From positions 124,001-188,000 of the forward strand of contig NIOB01000008.1 of NCBI GenBank assembly GCA_002189105.1: a DNA stretch of 64,000 nucleotides, given 5' to 3'. The first letter of the stretch is position 1; the number at the start of each line of letters is the position of its first letter. A program made the translations under genes and the position numbers. This DNA is from Saccharibacillus soli. Its GTDB lineage: Bacteria > Bacillota > Bacilli > Paenibacillales > Paenibacillaceae. Below are positions 1-9,388 of this stretch, in pieces. Below the pieces are notes generated by a model. It was not told the DNA's origin, did no database searches, and saw only the letters and a list, made by a program, of their open reading frames with translations.

Positions 1-144
1 TTCATCATTGAAGTCTGTATTTACAGCTTAATCGGTCTATCCATCCCAGATCGTCCATGGGCATACACAATATTGTAACAATTTTTCGTCACTTCGGCAC
101 TCTTTGGATCTTTTTCGTTCTCACCCAAGATCCTATCGAACAGC

Positions 145-176
145 AAAAAGGCAGCTCCCGGGATGCGGGAACTGCC
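145..176 (-). terminator. Rho-independent terminator of the chemoreceptor gene
   Basis: Read on the minus strand, an 11-bp stem (150-160 with 166-176, one G-U pair) is followed by five T residues (complement of 145-149). It lies about 30 bases past the stop of the chemoreceptor gene. Confidence 0.8.
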
Positions 177-208
177 AGAATCTACATACATGTATCTACC
201 TGATCCGT

Positions 209-1609
209 TTAGATCAATAGTTCCTGTGGAGAAGTTGGACGAACCGCCTCATCTCTGCCTGAAACAGCCTTGGCTTCCGATGCTTCAATCGCACCCTTTT
301 CTCCTTGTGGGCTGCCTTCAAAACGGAAATAACTAGAGATATATTGCAGACGCTTGGAGCTTTCGTTCGTGCGTTGTGCCTGAACAGCAACTTCGTTGGA
401 TGTGGTCAGGACATCGGAAGCTTGGGCAAAAATACTTTCCGTGCCTTCTGCCGCTTCGTTGTTAGCCGCCGCAATCTCGCTGATCGCTTTGGATAGATTC
501 TGTACCGAAGCACTGAGCTGCTCACTGGTCGCACTGAAATCCGACACCATATTTTCGATGTACAAAGCATCTTGCAGATAAGCATCTGCGTTACCCTGCA
601 TCATTTTGTAGTCGGCTGCGATTTCTGTCGTCATCAGTTTCAACAGACGACCGGAATGAGTCTGGAGATTATCAACCGAACTCACCACTCGCTCAGTCAC
701 GGTATGAATCTGCTCGACGGACTGCTTCGAGGCATCGGCCAATTTGCGAATCTCATCTGCGACGACGGCAAAGCCCCGGCCTGCTTCTCCGGCTCTGGCC
801 GCTTCGATGGAAGCGTTCAAGGCGAGCAGGTTGGTCTGCTGGGCGATCTGGAGAATGGAATCTGCCAGCTCGCGGATCATGTTGACGGAGTGGGATTCTT
901 CAAGAGCCAGATCCAGTTGGGTTTTGACGTCACCATACACCTTGGACGTTTTCTCAACTGACTGCGATAGATTCTCCTGCACTTCCATCGCCCTTCCGCT
1001 AACTTGTCCGGCCTGCTCCGCTCCCTCTTCGGCACGTTGGGCAATCGAACCAACGGCACGTTCAAATTCCTGGGTCGAAGCATCGATCTCCTGCGCAGAA
1101 GCGGCGGTCTGCTGCATACTGGCGGCCATCACCTCAGTTGTCGAGGTTACTTCACCCAGCAGCTTTTCCATCCGTTTGAACTTCTCTTCAGCGACTATAT
1201 TCGCGTCTCTAAGCTCTGCGGCTTCACGGGTTACACCGGACAGCAGATGTTCTGCCGACTCGCGCATCCGTTCCAATGCCCGGCTGAGTGTTCCTGTTTC
1301 ATCATTGCGTGCCAGATACTGTTCAGGCACATGTTCGGTAAAGTCTCCATCCGACATCCGGTCGAGTTGAGATGCAGCGGCTTGAATCGGTCGAACAATG
1401 CCTCTTACAATGAAGAACAGAAGCACGAAGGAAACGACGAAACCCAACACCGAAATGACCATCGGACTGACATGCATCACATTGGCACGCTGCACGAAGT
1501 CACTCATCAACACAACACTTAGCAACGTTGGAAGCAGCATACCCAATACAGCTGTAGCTAACACCCTAGTGAGCAAACTTCCGACCAGCAGTCTTAAACG
1601 GTTTTTCAT
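209..1609 (-). CDS. Methyl-accepting chemotaxis protein with almost no extracellular domain
   Basis: Membrane chemoreceptor that signals through CheW/CheA to the flagellar motor. Of its 466 residues, two hydrophobic segments (about 14-36 and 49-69) are separated by only about a dozen residues, so the usual extracellular ligand-binding domain is missing. A HAMP domain follows (from [15 protein letters not shown]), then a long coiled-coil signalling domain whose hairpin tip carries the conserved [19 protein letters not shown] motif. The start is supported by an AGAGGTG-type ribosome binding site just upstream. Family and signalling role are clear from the tip motif; the stimulus is unknown. The architecture suggests sensing within the membrane or through a partner (inference). 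It is a single-gene unit with its own terminator. Confidence 0.93.
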   Translation of the reverse strand: MKNRLRLLVGSLLTRVLATAVLGMLLPTLLSVVLMSDFVQRANVMHVSPMVISVLGFVVSFVLLFFIVRGIVRPIQAAASQLDRMSDGDFTEHVPEQYLARNDETGTLSRALERMRESAEHLLSGVTREAAELRDANIVAEEKFKRMEKLLGEVTSTTEVMAASMQQTAASAQEIDASTQEFERAVGSIAQRAEEGAEQAGQVSGRAMEVQENLSQSVEKTSKVYGDVKTQLDLALEESHSVNMIRELADSILQIAQQTNLLALNASIEAARAGEAGRGFAVVADEIRKLADASKQSVEQIHTVTERVVSSVDNLQTHSGRLLKLMTTEIAADYKMMQGNADAYLQDALYIENMVSDFSATSEQLSASVQNLSKAISEIAAANNEAAEGTESIFAQASDVLTTSNEVAVQAQRTNESSKRLQYISSYFRFEGSPQGEKGAIEASEAKAVSGRDEAVRPTSPQELLI

Positions 1610-1889
1610 TAATCTGCACCTCTTCTGCCTTTATTGATAGTCAAGAGTAAAAAGCAACTTTAGACCCACTTTTATCTAGAAACGCAACTTCATTCTCTAT
1701 TTACGGTTCGTTCCCCTGTCAAACAAGGTCTTTAGATCTGGTTCTTACTATCTATTAGCTATTATAGCCAAGTGAGCGAACATTTAAACACTTGTTTACG
1801 AATTTGTCGAAATTTTATTTTCCACAATTCAATATAAGACAAATCACAAAACGGATCATCCGTTTACTTCAATCCAAAAGGAGAAGACT

Positions 1890-3365
1890 ATGCAAACGTT
1901 AACCTCGGAAAAACTCGCCGCTTGGCATAAGGAATGGGAGAACCGAATCGAGCAATTATCGGCTTGCGACTCAGGACGCCGTGGAAGCGGAACCTACTCC
2001 AGCTTCACCCCTGATCCCGAGGTCTTTATTGCGGCGATTCAGCAGCGGCTGAACCTCATTCTTCCCCACGATCTTCAGGTGCTCATCCGATCTGGTGTCA
2101 TTCATCATCAAAGCCAATGGAGCCTGCCCTCCGGCATCCTGCTGCCCTTCGACGATGTGTTTGAAGGCGATCTGGGCTGGAATCTCATAGAAGCGGATCA
2201 TCCCTACTTGTTCGATGAAGAAGGAGAAGAAATTCAGCAGCGGCGCTATCTGACGTTCCATCAAGCAGGTAATGGCGACCTGCTGCTGCTTGACCTGGAG
2301 CATCCTTCCGGCACAGCCATCGTGTCCTGGTCGCATGAGGAAGATGAATTTCGGCTGCTTGCCCCTTCCCTGGCCTCATTCTTCGATCGCATCACCACCC
2401 TCGGCCTGATCGGGGCACATGCCGGGTCTTATCTGCCTTTTCTTGGTTCTGATGGCCTGGAGCCGGACGGAGAGAACGGACGCATCTGGCAGTCCTGGCT
2501 CAAAGATTACGCCGAATTGAACTGGGAAAAGGTCAGGGGGAATCTGCCCGCGACGCTGCGAATGATCGAGATGCGTGCTTCTGATGAATCCCCAAGAAGC
2601 GAGATCGGCCCCCTGCTGCTGGAGCAGTACACGCCAGATGAGATTCTAAGCGAGTGGATTGCCCGGAATGCAGTGGAATCGTCGAACAGCAATCGCCAAG
2701 CCAGGTGGCTCTTGATCGGCGAGGCTCTTGGGAGCGCGGCCGCTGATTGGGTTCGTTCGCTCTGGAAAGCCAAGGACAATCCTTCTGGGAAACCGCCGTC
2801 CTCTGCTTTAACGCCCCAACTCCAGACTGAAGAATCCTCCTCGCCTGCTGCGGCGGACACGTCGCCGTCTTCACCCGTGCCCCATGCCGCCTCTGGTCTT
2901 CCCAGCGGCCTGAACCTGGTGATTCTCATCCATCTGACGGCCAGCTGCCTGCCGGAAGAAGAAGGTCTGGCGCTCGTCTGGCGCGATCTCGAAGCCAAGA
3001 ATTCAGGCGGCCGGATGCAGCCGCCCTATGCTCTGTCCGCCTTTCACAGTCGGCGAATCATCCCGTGGATGGAGCCGCATGTATCGTTTCCCATTGACGG
3101 CTGGGTGAGCCTGCTCGCCGATTCCCGTCCGGCAGCGGAAGACCTCATCCGCTGGCTGCGCGGTGCCGACGCGCTGCGGATGACGGCCGTGCAGACAATC
3201 GGCCGACTGCCCGAAGGGGAACGGGCGGGCCTCTTCGCAGGCCCGGACGGTGAGCCGGAGCGCGCGGAGCTGCTCCGGCTGCTGGAGGTGCTCTGCGCAG
3301 GCGCCGTGCTGCGCAAGGAAAAAGCGGCGATCCAGGAAGCGATCGCCGCCATTACACGGGCGTGA
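1890..3365 (+). CDS. SMI1/KNR4 (SUKH) domain protein, two-part
   Basis: A SUKH-type domain occupies roughly residues 45-170 (LPHDLQVLIRSGVI, GILLPFDDVFEGDLGWNL, GNGDLLLLDLEH, SLASFFDRI), the pattern of SMI1/KNR4 proteins. A helical middle region follows, then a Ser/Pro/Ala-rich linker at about 305-335 and an unassigned C-terminal helical domain. SUKH proteins are often immunity proteins of polymorphic toxin systems, but long chromosomal versions without a toxin are common and their role is unknown. No toxin gene is next to it. The start is supported by AAAAGGAGAAG. It is monocistronic and convergent with the following chemoreceptor gene. The C-terminal half is unusually GC-rich. Confidence 0.8.
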   Translation: MQTLTSEKLAAWHKEWENRIEQLSACDSGRRGSGTYSSFTPDPEVFIAAIQQRLNLILPHDLQVLIRSGVIHHQSQWSLPSGILLPFDDVFEGDLGWNLIEADHPYLFDEEGEEIQQRRYLTFHQAGNGDLLLLDLEHPSGTAIVSWSHEEDEFRLLAPSLASFFDRITTLGLIGAHAGSYLPFLGSDGLEPDGENGRIWQSWLKDYAELNWEKVRGNLPATLRMIEMRASDESPRSEIGPLLLEQYTPDEILSEWIARNAVESSNSNRQARWLLIGEALGSAAADWVRSLWKAKDNPSGKPPSSALTPQLQTEESSSPAAADTSPSSPVPHAASGLPSGLNLVILIHLTASCLPEEEGLALVWRDLEAKNSGGRMQPPYALSAFHSRRIIPWMEPHVSFPIDGWVSLLADSRPAAEDLIRWLRGADALRMTAVQTIGRLPEGERAGLFAGPDGEPERAELLRLLEVLCAGAVLRKEKAAIQEAIAAITRA

Positions 3366-3530
3366 CGCGTACCTCGTCCGCCCTGCTTCAACCCCAGGGC
3401 CGCGACACATCCGCGCCCCTCACCCAGACCTTCAAACCTTGAATCTCGGGTTCTGCACCCTGGCATCTTAATGCCCAGATCCTGCACCTTAGATCAGACC
3501 TTCGACCTTGATGCCCAGATCGCCAAAACC

Positions 3531-5216
3531 CTAGACCTTAAACCGCCCTACCAGCGCCTGAAGGTCATCCGCCAGTCGGCTGAGAGATGCTGCACCATGC
3601 AGCATCTCTTCGCCTGCGGCCAACTGCTGCTCGGTCGCAGCGGCGATCTCCTGCGTGCCGCCGGAAATCTCCTGTGTGCCCATGCTGACGCTCTCGATCG
3701 AACGCGATACGTCCGCAAAGCCATCGTGCACCTGCGCTGCTGATTCAGCCATATCGCCCGTCCGCTCCGAGACCTCGCCGATGGATTGCAGAATCCCACC
3801 AAACTGCTGTGCTCCGTGATGGGTGACACCGGCACCTTCTTCCACACGCACCTTCACTTCGCGCATCTTCTCCAGCGCCGCCTGGGTTTCCTGCTGAATA
3901 TGAGCAACCCGCTGCTTGATCTCACGCGTCGAATCTGCCGATTGGTCGGCCAACTTTTTGACCTCACCGGCTACGATGGTAAATCCCCGCCCCGCCTCAC
4001 CTGCCCGAGCCGCTTCAATCGAGGCATTAAGCGCAAGCAGATTGGTCTGTGCAGAGATCTCATTAATCAATGTCGTGATTCCGTCGATTTGTTCCGCGTC
4101 AACGGCCAGCTGTGCGATCCGTTCATCCGCTTCACCCACCGCCGATTCGATGTACGCCATCTGCTCATCGATCTGCACGATAGCCCGCTCCCCTTCGGCC
4201 GCTTGGCGGCTCATTTCCTGTGAGAATGAGGCCACTTCCGAGGTCGAGGCAGCGATCCGCGTGATGCTCTCCAGTGTTTGCTGGGCGGAAGTCGTGCTGC
4301 GTCCGGTAATCAAGGTCTGCTCACCTGCACGTTCGGCAATCTGCTGCATTGCTGCCGCCACCTGATGCGAAGTGGACTTGGACTGTTCGGCACTGGCCGA
4401 GAACTGTTCGGAGGCCGAAGCCAGATGATCCGAAGCCTCGCCAATGCGGGACATGATTTCACGCAGCGAGCCAACAAAATGATTAAAGTCATGCGCCAGA
4501 GCGCCAAATTCATCCTTCTGCCGCAGCTCAATCGTGCGTGTCAGATCAGCTTCCCCCTGGGCAATCTCACTCATTTGTCTGCCAAGCAGCGTCAGCGGCT
4601 TCATAATCGAACGCAGCAGCCAGAATCCGAGGCCCAGACCAGCGATCACGGTAGACAGCACGCTGTAGAACAAGATCTGCTGACTGCGTGCAGCATCTTG
4701 TTTATTTTGAATCTTCATGGCAGCCACTTCGGTATCCAGCCGGTCCACAAATTCATTAACAGCCGGGTCTACCTGTTCCTTGCGAAGCGTACGTTCCTGT
4801 CCAAAATGCAGCTTGCGCGCGGCCTCAATCTGTCCCGAAGACACCAGATCAGCGACCTGACTGTTCAATTGGATCATTTCGTCCATCTCACTGCCGATCT
4901 TCTCCAGAGCCGTCAGATCTTCTCCCTGAAGCAGCGCAGACTCGGATTTCAACAGATCTCCGATCTCCTGCGTTTTCTTTTGGATCCCTTCCGCAAATTC
5001 CTTGTCTTCCGTCAGCAGATACCCGCGTTCGTCATTGGCCAGTCCGGTGAGACGATATTGAAGCTGTTTGAGGAATTTTTGCGTCTCCAATTTGTCTTCC
5101 AGCCGAACGGCACTCTGCTGGCTATGTTCAATGGCAATTAGCGACAGCGAACCGCTGCCGATTAAAACCACGACCAATAACGAGATGACCGCAAATAATT
5201 TCGTTTGAACTTTCAT
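3531..5216 (-). CDS. Methyl-accepting chemotaxis protein with CHASE3-like sensor domain
   Basis: A 561-residue chemoreceptor. After a membrane segment (about 6-28), an all-helical extracellular domain of roughly 150 residues contains [22 protein letters not shown], the hallmark of CHASE3/four-helix-bundle sensors. A second membrane segment, a HAMP domain ([24 protein letters not shown]) and the methyl-accepting domain with the tip [20 protein letters not shown] follow. I place the start at the ATG preceded by GAGGAGCGGAACAAAG; the frame is open 25 codons further upstream, but without a comparable site. Its ligand is unknown. Together with the receptor at 209-1609 it implies a motile organism. 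No terminator was recognised beyond its stop. Confidence 0.93.
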   Translation of the reverse strand: MKVQTKLFAVISLLVVVLIGSGSLSLIAIEHSQQSAVRLEDKLETQKFLKQLQYRLTGLANDERGYLLTEDKEFAEGIQKKTQEIGDLLKSESALLQGEDLTALEKIGSEMDEMIQLNSQVADLVSSGQIEAARKLHFGQERTLRKEQVDPAVNEFVDRLDTEVAAMKIQNKQDAARSQQILFYSVLSTVIAGLGLGFWLLRSIMKPLTLLGRQMSEIAQGEADLTRTIELRQKDEFGALAHDFNHFVGSLREIMSRIGEASDHLASASEQFSASAEQSKSTSHQVAAAMQQIAERAGEQTLITGRSTTSAQQTLESITRIAASTSEVASFSQEMSRQAAEGERAIVQIDEQMAYIESAVGEADERIAQLAVDAEQIDGITTLINEISAQTNLLALNASIEAARAGEAGRGFTIVAGEVKKLADQSADSTREIKQRVAHIQQETQAALEKMREVKVRVEEGAGVTHHGAQQFGGILQSIGEVSERTGDMAESAAQVHDGFADVSRSIESVSMGTQEISGGTQEIAAATEQQLAAGEEMLHGAASLSRLADDLQALVGRFKV

Positions 5217-5391
5217 CTTTGTTCCGCTCCTCGATAGATAAATGTTTGGCATAACGGTCTGGGGTAGGCGTGACGAGCAGCGCAGCAGCACTAACCTGCA
5301 TGTTGATCTCTCTTTCTTGTTATCGGTTATGGATTCTGTTTTACTGAAGGATTTTGTCGAAAAAAGTCATAAAGTCAATTAACGCCTTGAT

Positions 5392-5420
5392 TTGACGCCT
5401 TTTTAGGAAAGTGCTATTTT
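5392..5420 (+). promoter_or_regulatory. Candidate sigma-A promoter of the M20 amidohydrolase gene
   Basis: TTGACG at 5392-5397 and TATTTT at 5415-5420 are separated by exactly 17 bases. The ATG they would serve is 67 bases downstream. The -10 box is weak, so this is a prediction. Confidence 0.5.
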
Positions 5421-5486
5421 GGAGACTATATCAAGGGGTTTACTTTGTTTAACTGCGTTTGACATTATGCGGGAGGGATCTAGGCG

Positions 5487-6680
5487 ATGACTATACCCAA
5501 TATCCAATCATGGAAAGACCAACTGCAAAGCGACTATTCGCAGATCGTAGAATGGCGGCGTCATCTGCACGCTCATCCGGAGCTGTCGTTTCAGGAGACG
5601 AATACGGCCCGATTCATCGCAGACACCCTGCGCGGCTTCGGCTATGACGTTCGTACCAGCGTAGGCGGCAATGGCATCCTGGCTGATCTCAAGGGCGATC
5701 AGCCCGGCCCCTGCATCGCGCTGCGTGCCGACTTCGATGCGCTGCCGATTGCGGAAGAGAATGACGTTCCCTACAAATCGCAGAACCCTGGCGTCATGCA
5801 CGCCTGCGGTCACGATGGTCACACTTCGACGCTGCTTGGCGTGGCCAAAGTGTTGGCGGGTCGTCAGCATGAACTCAGGGGCAGCCTGCGCTTTATTTTC
5901 CAACATGCCGAAGAGAAACTGCCCGGCGGTGCAATCGCCATGATCGAAGACGGAGCGCTGGAAGGCGTGGACGAGGTTTACGGAGCGCATCTGGCCAGCT
6001 ACATGCCGCTTGGCAAGCTGTCCGTCCCTTCGGGGCCATCCATGGCTGCGGTCGATTCCTTCGCCATCACCGTTCAAGGCAAAGGGGGACATGGTGCCAA
6101 GCCGCATCAGACCGTAGACGCCATTGTCGTCGGCAGCCAGCTGGTCGCTTCCCTTCAGCATATTGTGGCGCGTCATATCAATCCGTTGGATTCGGCGGTG
6201 GTGACAGTTGGCGTATTCCGGGCAGGCTCCGCGTTTAATGTCATTGCGGACAAAGCCGAGATTGAAGGCACCGTACGCAGCTTCAACCCCGAAGTGCGCA
6301 AACAGCTGGAACGCGACATCCGCGACATGGTGCATGGCATTACGCTGGCGGAACATGCGACTTACCAGTTGGAGTACGTCAATGGTTATCCGGCTCTGGT
6401 CAACCCGCTCCAACAGGCCGAAGAAGTACAGGCCATTTTCGCTCGGGAATTTGGTGAAGACGCCCTGTATGGTCTGGATGCCTCGATGGGAGCCGAAGAT
6501 TTTGCTTATTACCTTCAGCATCGCCCGGGCAACTTCTTCAACGTGGGTTCCCAGAATGACAGCGAAGATACCGCGTTCCCCCATCATCATCCGCGCTTTG
6601 ACATCGACGAACGGGCGCTTCAGGTCGCAGCTCAGGCGTTTCTGGCGATCGTGGCAAGCAAATTGCTGCACAACGCGTAA
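5487..6680 (+). CDS. M20 family amidohydrolase (N-acyl-amino-acid hydrolase type)
   Basis: Cytoplasmic metalloamidase of the M20D group (hippurate hydrolase / N-acyl-L-amino acid amidohydrolase / IAA-amino acid hydrolase type), which cleaves an acyl group from an N-acylated amino acid. The length of 397 residues is normal. Visible motifs are HLHAHPELSFQE near residue 26, the metal-binding HACGHDGHTSTLLG near 108, FQHAEEKLPGGA near 140, the dimerisation-domain motif GKGGHGAKPHQTVDA, and a C-terminal GAEDFAYYLQ. No signal peptide is present. GGAGGGATC precedes the start. The precise acyl and amino-acid substrate cannot be read from sequence, and the neighbours give no pathway clue. Confidence 0.92.
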   Translation: MTIPNIQSWKDQLQSDYSQIVEWRRHLHAHPELSFQETNTARFIADTLRGFGYDVRTSVGGNGILADLKGDQPGPCIALRADFDALPIAEENDVPYKSQNPGVMHACGHDGHTSTLLGVAKVLAGRQHELRGSLRFIFQHAEEKLPGGAIAMIEDGALEGVDEVYGAHLASYMPLGKLSVPSGPSMAAVDSFAITVQGKGGHGAKPHQTVDAIVVGSQLVASLQHIVARHINPLDSAVVTVGVFRAGSAFNVIADKAEIEGTVRSFNPEVRKQLERDIRDMVHGITLAEHATYQLEYVNGYPALVNPLQQAEEVQAIFAREFGEDALYGLDASMGAEDFAYYLQHRPGNFFNVGSQNDSEDTAFPHHHPRFDIDERALQVAAQAFLAIVASKLLHNA

Positions 6681-6729
6681 GACTGCTGTTCATTTGTCTA
6701 TTTATTGCTCTGTTCAGCTGTCTGTCTAA

Positions 6730-6773
6730 GCCAACGGTGTCCGAAGATGTTCGGAACGCCGTTGGCTTTTTGC
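6730..6773 (+). terminator. Rho-independent terminator after the amidohydrolase gene
   Basis: A 10-bp outer stem (6730-6739 with 6761-6770) encloses a second short stem (TCCGAA/TTCGGA) and is followed by a run of T residues to 6773. It sits 50 bases past the stop codon. Confidence 0.85.
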
Positions 6774-6865
6774 CTTGACGGGGCGGCTCGATTTGGAGGA
6801 GCCGCCGCAATCCGTTAAAATAAGGAAAATGTGATGATCCATATTGAAGAACAGGAGGCAGAACC

Positions 6866-7402
6866 ATGGAATTCCAACCGATCTCTGGGGTGTGGACAGA
6901 TCTTCTCCAGCCCTGCTCTCTTTCGGACCTCCAACGTTTGGAGCCGCTATCTTCGCTTCCGACCCGCATGAATCTTGCCGAGCCTTACCCTTATTACGGG
7001 ATCGCATTTGGCGAACCCCTGCACCGCTGCGTCTTGTCCAGCCGTGACCTGGTTATATTTGGCCGCGATCTGGGCGGGTATTATGCGGCTGATGCCGATA
7101 ATGGAGCGGTGTGTTACCTGCATATGGACGATGGAGAAGCGCAGATTCTTTTGGCGAACACCTCACTTGAAGCTTTTTTTGCCTGTCATAATCGCTTCAT
7201 GGAGTATGTGAAACTGCGGGCCGCGAGGGAGATGGACGCCGACGAAGCTTCTGAGATCCTCGATCATCTGCTGCGCGAACTCGATCCGGCAGCCATGAAG
7301 GATGAGGAATCGTTCTGGCCGATGCGGATCTATGAACTGTCCGAGGACTTTTTCCCACTGGACGCCTCGCGTCTTGCACTGCACCAAAGGCTGTACGATT
7401 GA
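6866..7402 (+). CDS. SUKH-like (SMI1/KNR4-related) protein, possible orphan immunity protein
   Basis: A 178-residue soluble protein. The central stretch around residues 55-115 (VLSSRDLVIFGRDLGGYY, GAVCYLHMDDGE, LLANTSLEAFFACHNRF) matches the pattern of SUKH-superfamily immunity proteins, closest by eye to the SUKH-4 type, where an FGxDxGG turn is followed by a strand and a helix beginning NTSLEAF. The start has an ideal ribosome binding site (ACAGGAGGCAGAACC). There is no toxin gene next to it. It precedes the RNA-repair-like pair by only 37 bases on the same strand and may be cotranscribed with it. Family assignment is by pattern; function is inferred. Confidence 0.6.
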   Translation: MEFQPISGVWTDLLQPCSLSDLQRLEPLSSLPTRMNLAEPYPYYGIAFGEPLHRCVLSSRDLVIFGRDLGGYYAADADNGAVCYLHMDDGEAQILLANTSLEAFFACHNRFMEYVKLRAAREMDADEASEILDHLLRELDPAAMKDEESFWPMRIYELSEDFFPLDASRLALHQRLYD

Positions 7403-7439
7403 CCGCTTTCCCATTTCTCGCAAAGGAGCTTCTCTCATT

Positions 7440-8198
7440 ATGCACATCGACGACTTCGGCGGACGTATGAAAAATTACGAAAATGCGTTTCGCCAATATC
7501 TGCCCGGCCGTATGCCTGTTGTGATCCGCATCGATGGCTGTCATTTTCACACGTTTACCAAAGGCATGGACAAACCATTCGACGAACCGCTGATCGCGGT
7601 CTTCTGGGAGACGTGCAAATACCTCGCGCAGAACATCATGGGCTGCAAGCTGGTGTATCATCAGAGCGACGAAATCTCGATCCTCCTGACTAATTATGAC
7701 AAGCTGACCACGGCCTCCTGGTTTGAGAACAATCTCCAGAAGATCGTATCCGTGGCCTCTTCGCTTGCGACCGCCAAGTTTAACGAGAAGATTGGCGCCG
7801 TCTATCCCGAACGCCCACTTGCCACTTTCGACGCTCGTGCCTGGGTGCTGCCGCAGGATGAAGTCACGAACTATTTCCTGTGGCGCCAGATGGACGCCAC
7901 CAAGAACAGCATCTCCATGGTCGCTCAAGCCCATTTTCCTCATCGGGAACTTCAGGGGCTGGACGGCAGTGCGCTTCAGGACAAGCTTTTTAAGGAAAAA
8001 GGGATCAATTGGAACGACCTTCCGGTCTGGCAGAAACGAGGCGCCTGCATCGTCAAGCAAGAGTATCTCAAGGGAACCGCCATCCGCCGCAAATGGGACG
8101 TTGATCTCCACACCCCGGTCTTCTCGCAGGATCGGGAATACATCAACCGTCTGGTGTATATGGATCGGGAATATCCGCAGCGGGAAAAGGATGTGTAG
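7440..8198 (+). CDS. Thg1-like protein (3'-5' RNA polymerase / tRNA-His guanylyltransferase family)
   Basis: The Thg1 family adds nucleotides to the 5' end of RNA in the 3'-5' direction. Bacterial Thg1-like proteins are template-dependent and are thought to repair 5'-truncated tRNAs. This 252-residue protein carries the first metal-binding motif (VIRIDGCHFHTFTKGMDKPF, Asp32) and the second (YHQSDEISILL, Asp77-Glu78), both diagnostic. The reading frame continues 46 codons upstream, but the ATG here has AAAGGAG nine bases before it and begins MHIDDFGGRMKNYE, the family's N-terminus. The next gene starts three bases after the stop and encodes a polynucleotide-kinase-like P-loop protein, which fits a shared repair function (inference). 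Confidence 0.9.
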   Translation: MHIDDFGGRMKNYENAFRQYLPGRMPVVIRIDGCHFHTFTKGMDKPFDEPLIAVFWETCKYLAQNIMGCKLVYHQSDEISILLTNYDKLTTASWFENNLQKIVSVASSLATAKFNEKIGAVYPERPLATFDARAWVLPQDEVTNYFLWRQMDATKNSISMVAQAHFPHRELQGLDGSALQDKLFKEKGINWNDLPVWQKRGACIVKQEYLKGTAIRRKWDVDLHTPVFSQDREYINRLVYMDREYPQREKDV

Positions 8199-8201
8199 CC
8201 T

Positions 8202-8657
8202 ATGGAATGTATCCTGCTGGTCGGCATCCAGGCTTCGGGAAAATCCACATTCTACAAAGAACGTTATATCGACAGTCATCTGCGGCTGAATATGGACATG
8301 CTGCGAACACGCTACCGGGAACAATTGCTGCTGCATGCGTTTCTTGAAGCGAAGCAGCCTTTTGTCATCGACAATACCAATCCGCTGCCGGAGGATCGGG
8401 CGAAGTATATCGAAGCAGCACACGAACATCGTTTCCGTGTCGTCGGATATTTTTTTGTGCCGGATTATGAAGAATCGGTGCGGCGCAATGCGCAGAGAAC
8501 CGGCAGGACGTATGTGCGGGAGATCGGGATTCAGAGCGTAGCCAAAAAGCTCGTCCGGCCTTCTTATGCAGAAGGATTCGACGAGCTGTACGAGGTAACG
8601 TCAGGCGGGGGAAGCTTCACGGTTACGCCGATTGAAAGAGAAGAAACGCAGAGCTGA
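8202..8657 (+). CDS. P-loop kinase, polynucleotide-kinase-like
   Basis: A 151-residue single-domain P-loop protein. Walker A is GIQASGKST at residues 8-16. An acidic site after strand 2 (NMDMLRTRYR) and FVIDNTNPLPEDRAKYI resemble the T4 Pnkp kinase fold, in which an Asp and downstream polar residues bind the acceptor 5'-OH. A C-terminal lid region (RRNAQRTGRTYVREIG) contains several Arg residues. The start is three bases after the stop of the Thg1-like gene, so the two are almost certainly coupled. Annotation pipelines usually call this family simply 'AAA/ATP-binding protein'. A 5'-OH RNA kinase role is an inference from fold and context. Confidence 0.75.
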   Translation: MECILLVGIQASGKSTFYKERYIDSHLRLNMDMLRTRYREQLLLHAFLEAKQPFVIDNTNPLPEDRAKYIEAAHEHRFRVVGYFFVPDYEESVRRNAQRTGRTYVREIGIQSVAKKLVRPSYAEGFDELYEVTSGGGSFTVTPIEREETQS

Positions 8658-8717
8658 ACCGCTGAAACCCAAGAATCCTGTTTGCAGCATGATGGGGTCA
8701 TCCCACCTTCTACGCGC

Positions 8718-9245
8718 TTATGGAGTAGGCCGGTTGGCCTGCTGTAGGATCTTCTGCACGAATGCTGTCTTGCCCTGAACATAAGCGTCGATGTCCGCCG
8801 GGTGCGCCTGAGCAAGCTCCTGCTTGAGGCGGGCGTATTCACCTCGTGCCTCATCATGCGTACGCAGATAATCACGCAGCGCAATATGTTCCTGATAACC
8901 GGCACCATGCGGCGAGCAGACATACAGATGGTAATTCATAAATCCGAAGTCGCGCTTGGGTTCAAAAGCTTCCCGGCCTTCGATGCCCAGATTGCCCTGG
9001 TGTTCAAATCCCTGCTGCGCCAGGCGCTCGATAATCTGTGGCAGTTGGTCTTCATACCGCATCACGGCGTCAAGATCAATGATCGGCTTGGCTGCAAGAC
9101 CTGGAACCGATGTACTGCCAACATGTTCCACGCCAATCAGGAGATCGCCGATCCATTCTTTTACGGAAGAGGCAATCTGCTCAAAGGCCTGCGGCCAAGC
9201 CGGATCGTAAGGGACTATCTCAATTTTTCTTGTCTGCTTGACCAT
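8718..9245 (-). CDS. GrpB family protein (UPF0157, nucleotidyltransferase fold)
   Basis: A 175-residue cytoplasmic protein with the family signature EIVPYDPAWPQAFEQI at the N-terminus, then the nucleotidyltransferase-type strand VEHVGSTSVPGLAAKPIIDLD around residues 40-60 (GSTS and DLD being the presumed metal/nucleotide site), and a C-terminal HLYVCSPHGAGYQEHIALRDYLRTH. The biochemical function of GrpB proteins is not established; some family members are fused to dephospho-CoA kinase. It is monocistronic and divergent from the MFS transporter gene. Its start is preceded by a GGAGG-like site (GGAGGAACC upstream of the ATG). Confidence 0.9.
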   Translation of the reverse strand: MVKQTRKIEIVPYDPAWPQAFEQIASSVKEWIGDLLIGVEHVGSTSVPGLAAKPIIDLDAVMRYEDQLPQIIERLAQQGFEHQGNLGIEGREAFEPKRDFGFMNYHLYVCSPHGAGYQEHIALRDYLRTHDEARGEYARLKQELAQAHPADIDAYVQGKTAFVQKILQQANRPTP

Positions 9246-9388
9246 GAGGGTTCCTCCATTTTGCTTTTTGTGTGTTCGCCTGTTTTTTTTGCTCCCTCTA
9301 TAGTAACCTATGTCATGACGGTTCAGAAAACGCTTTATCTCAACTTGTTCTCCTAAATCCTATTTTACGACACCGGAGGAAGACCTAC

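Noticed and set aside
3366-3530. Repeated ATGCCCAGATC and ACCTT-type blocks between the SUKH gene and the chemoreceptor gene
   Set aside because: Only two short, imperfect copies; no hairpin with a T-run and no coding potential, so treated as unremarkable spacer.
5319-5343. Sigma-D-like elements (TAAA and CCGATAAC, minus strand) upstream of the second chemoreceptor gene
   Set aside because: The spacing between the boxes is about 12-13 bases instead of about 15, so I do not call a motility-type promoter.
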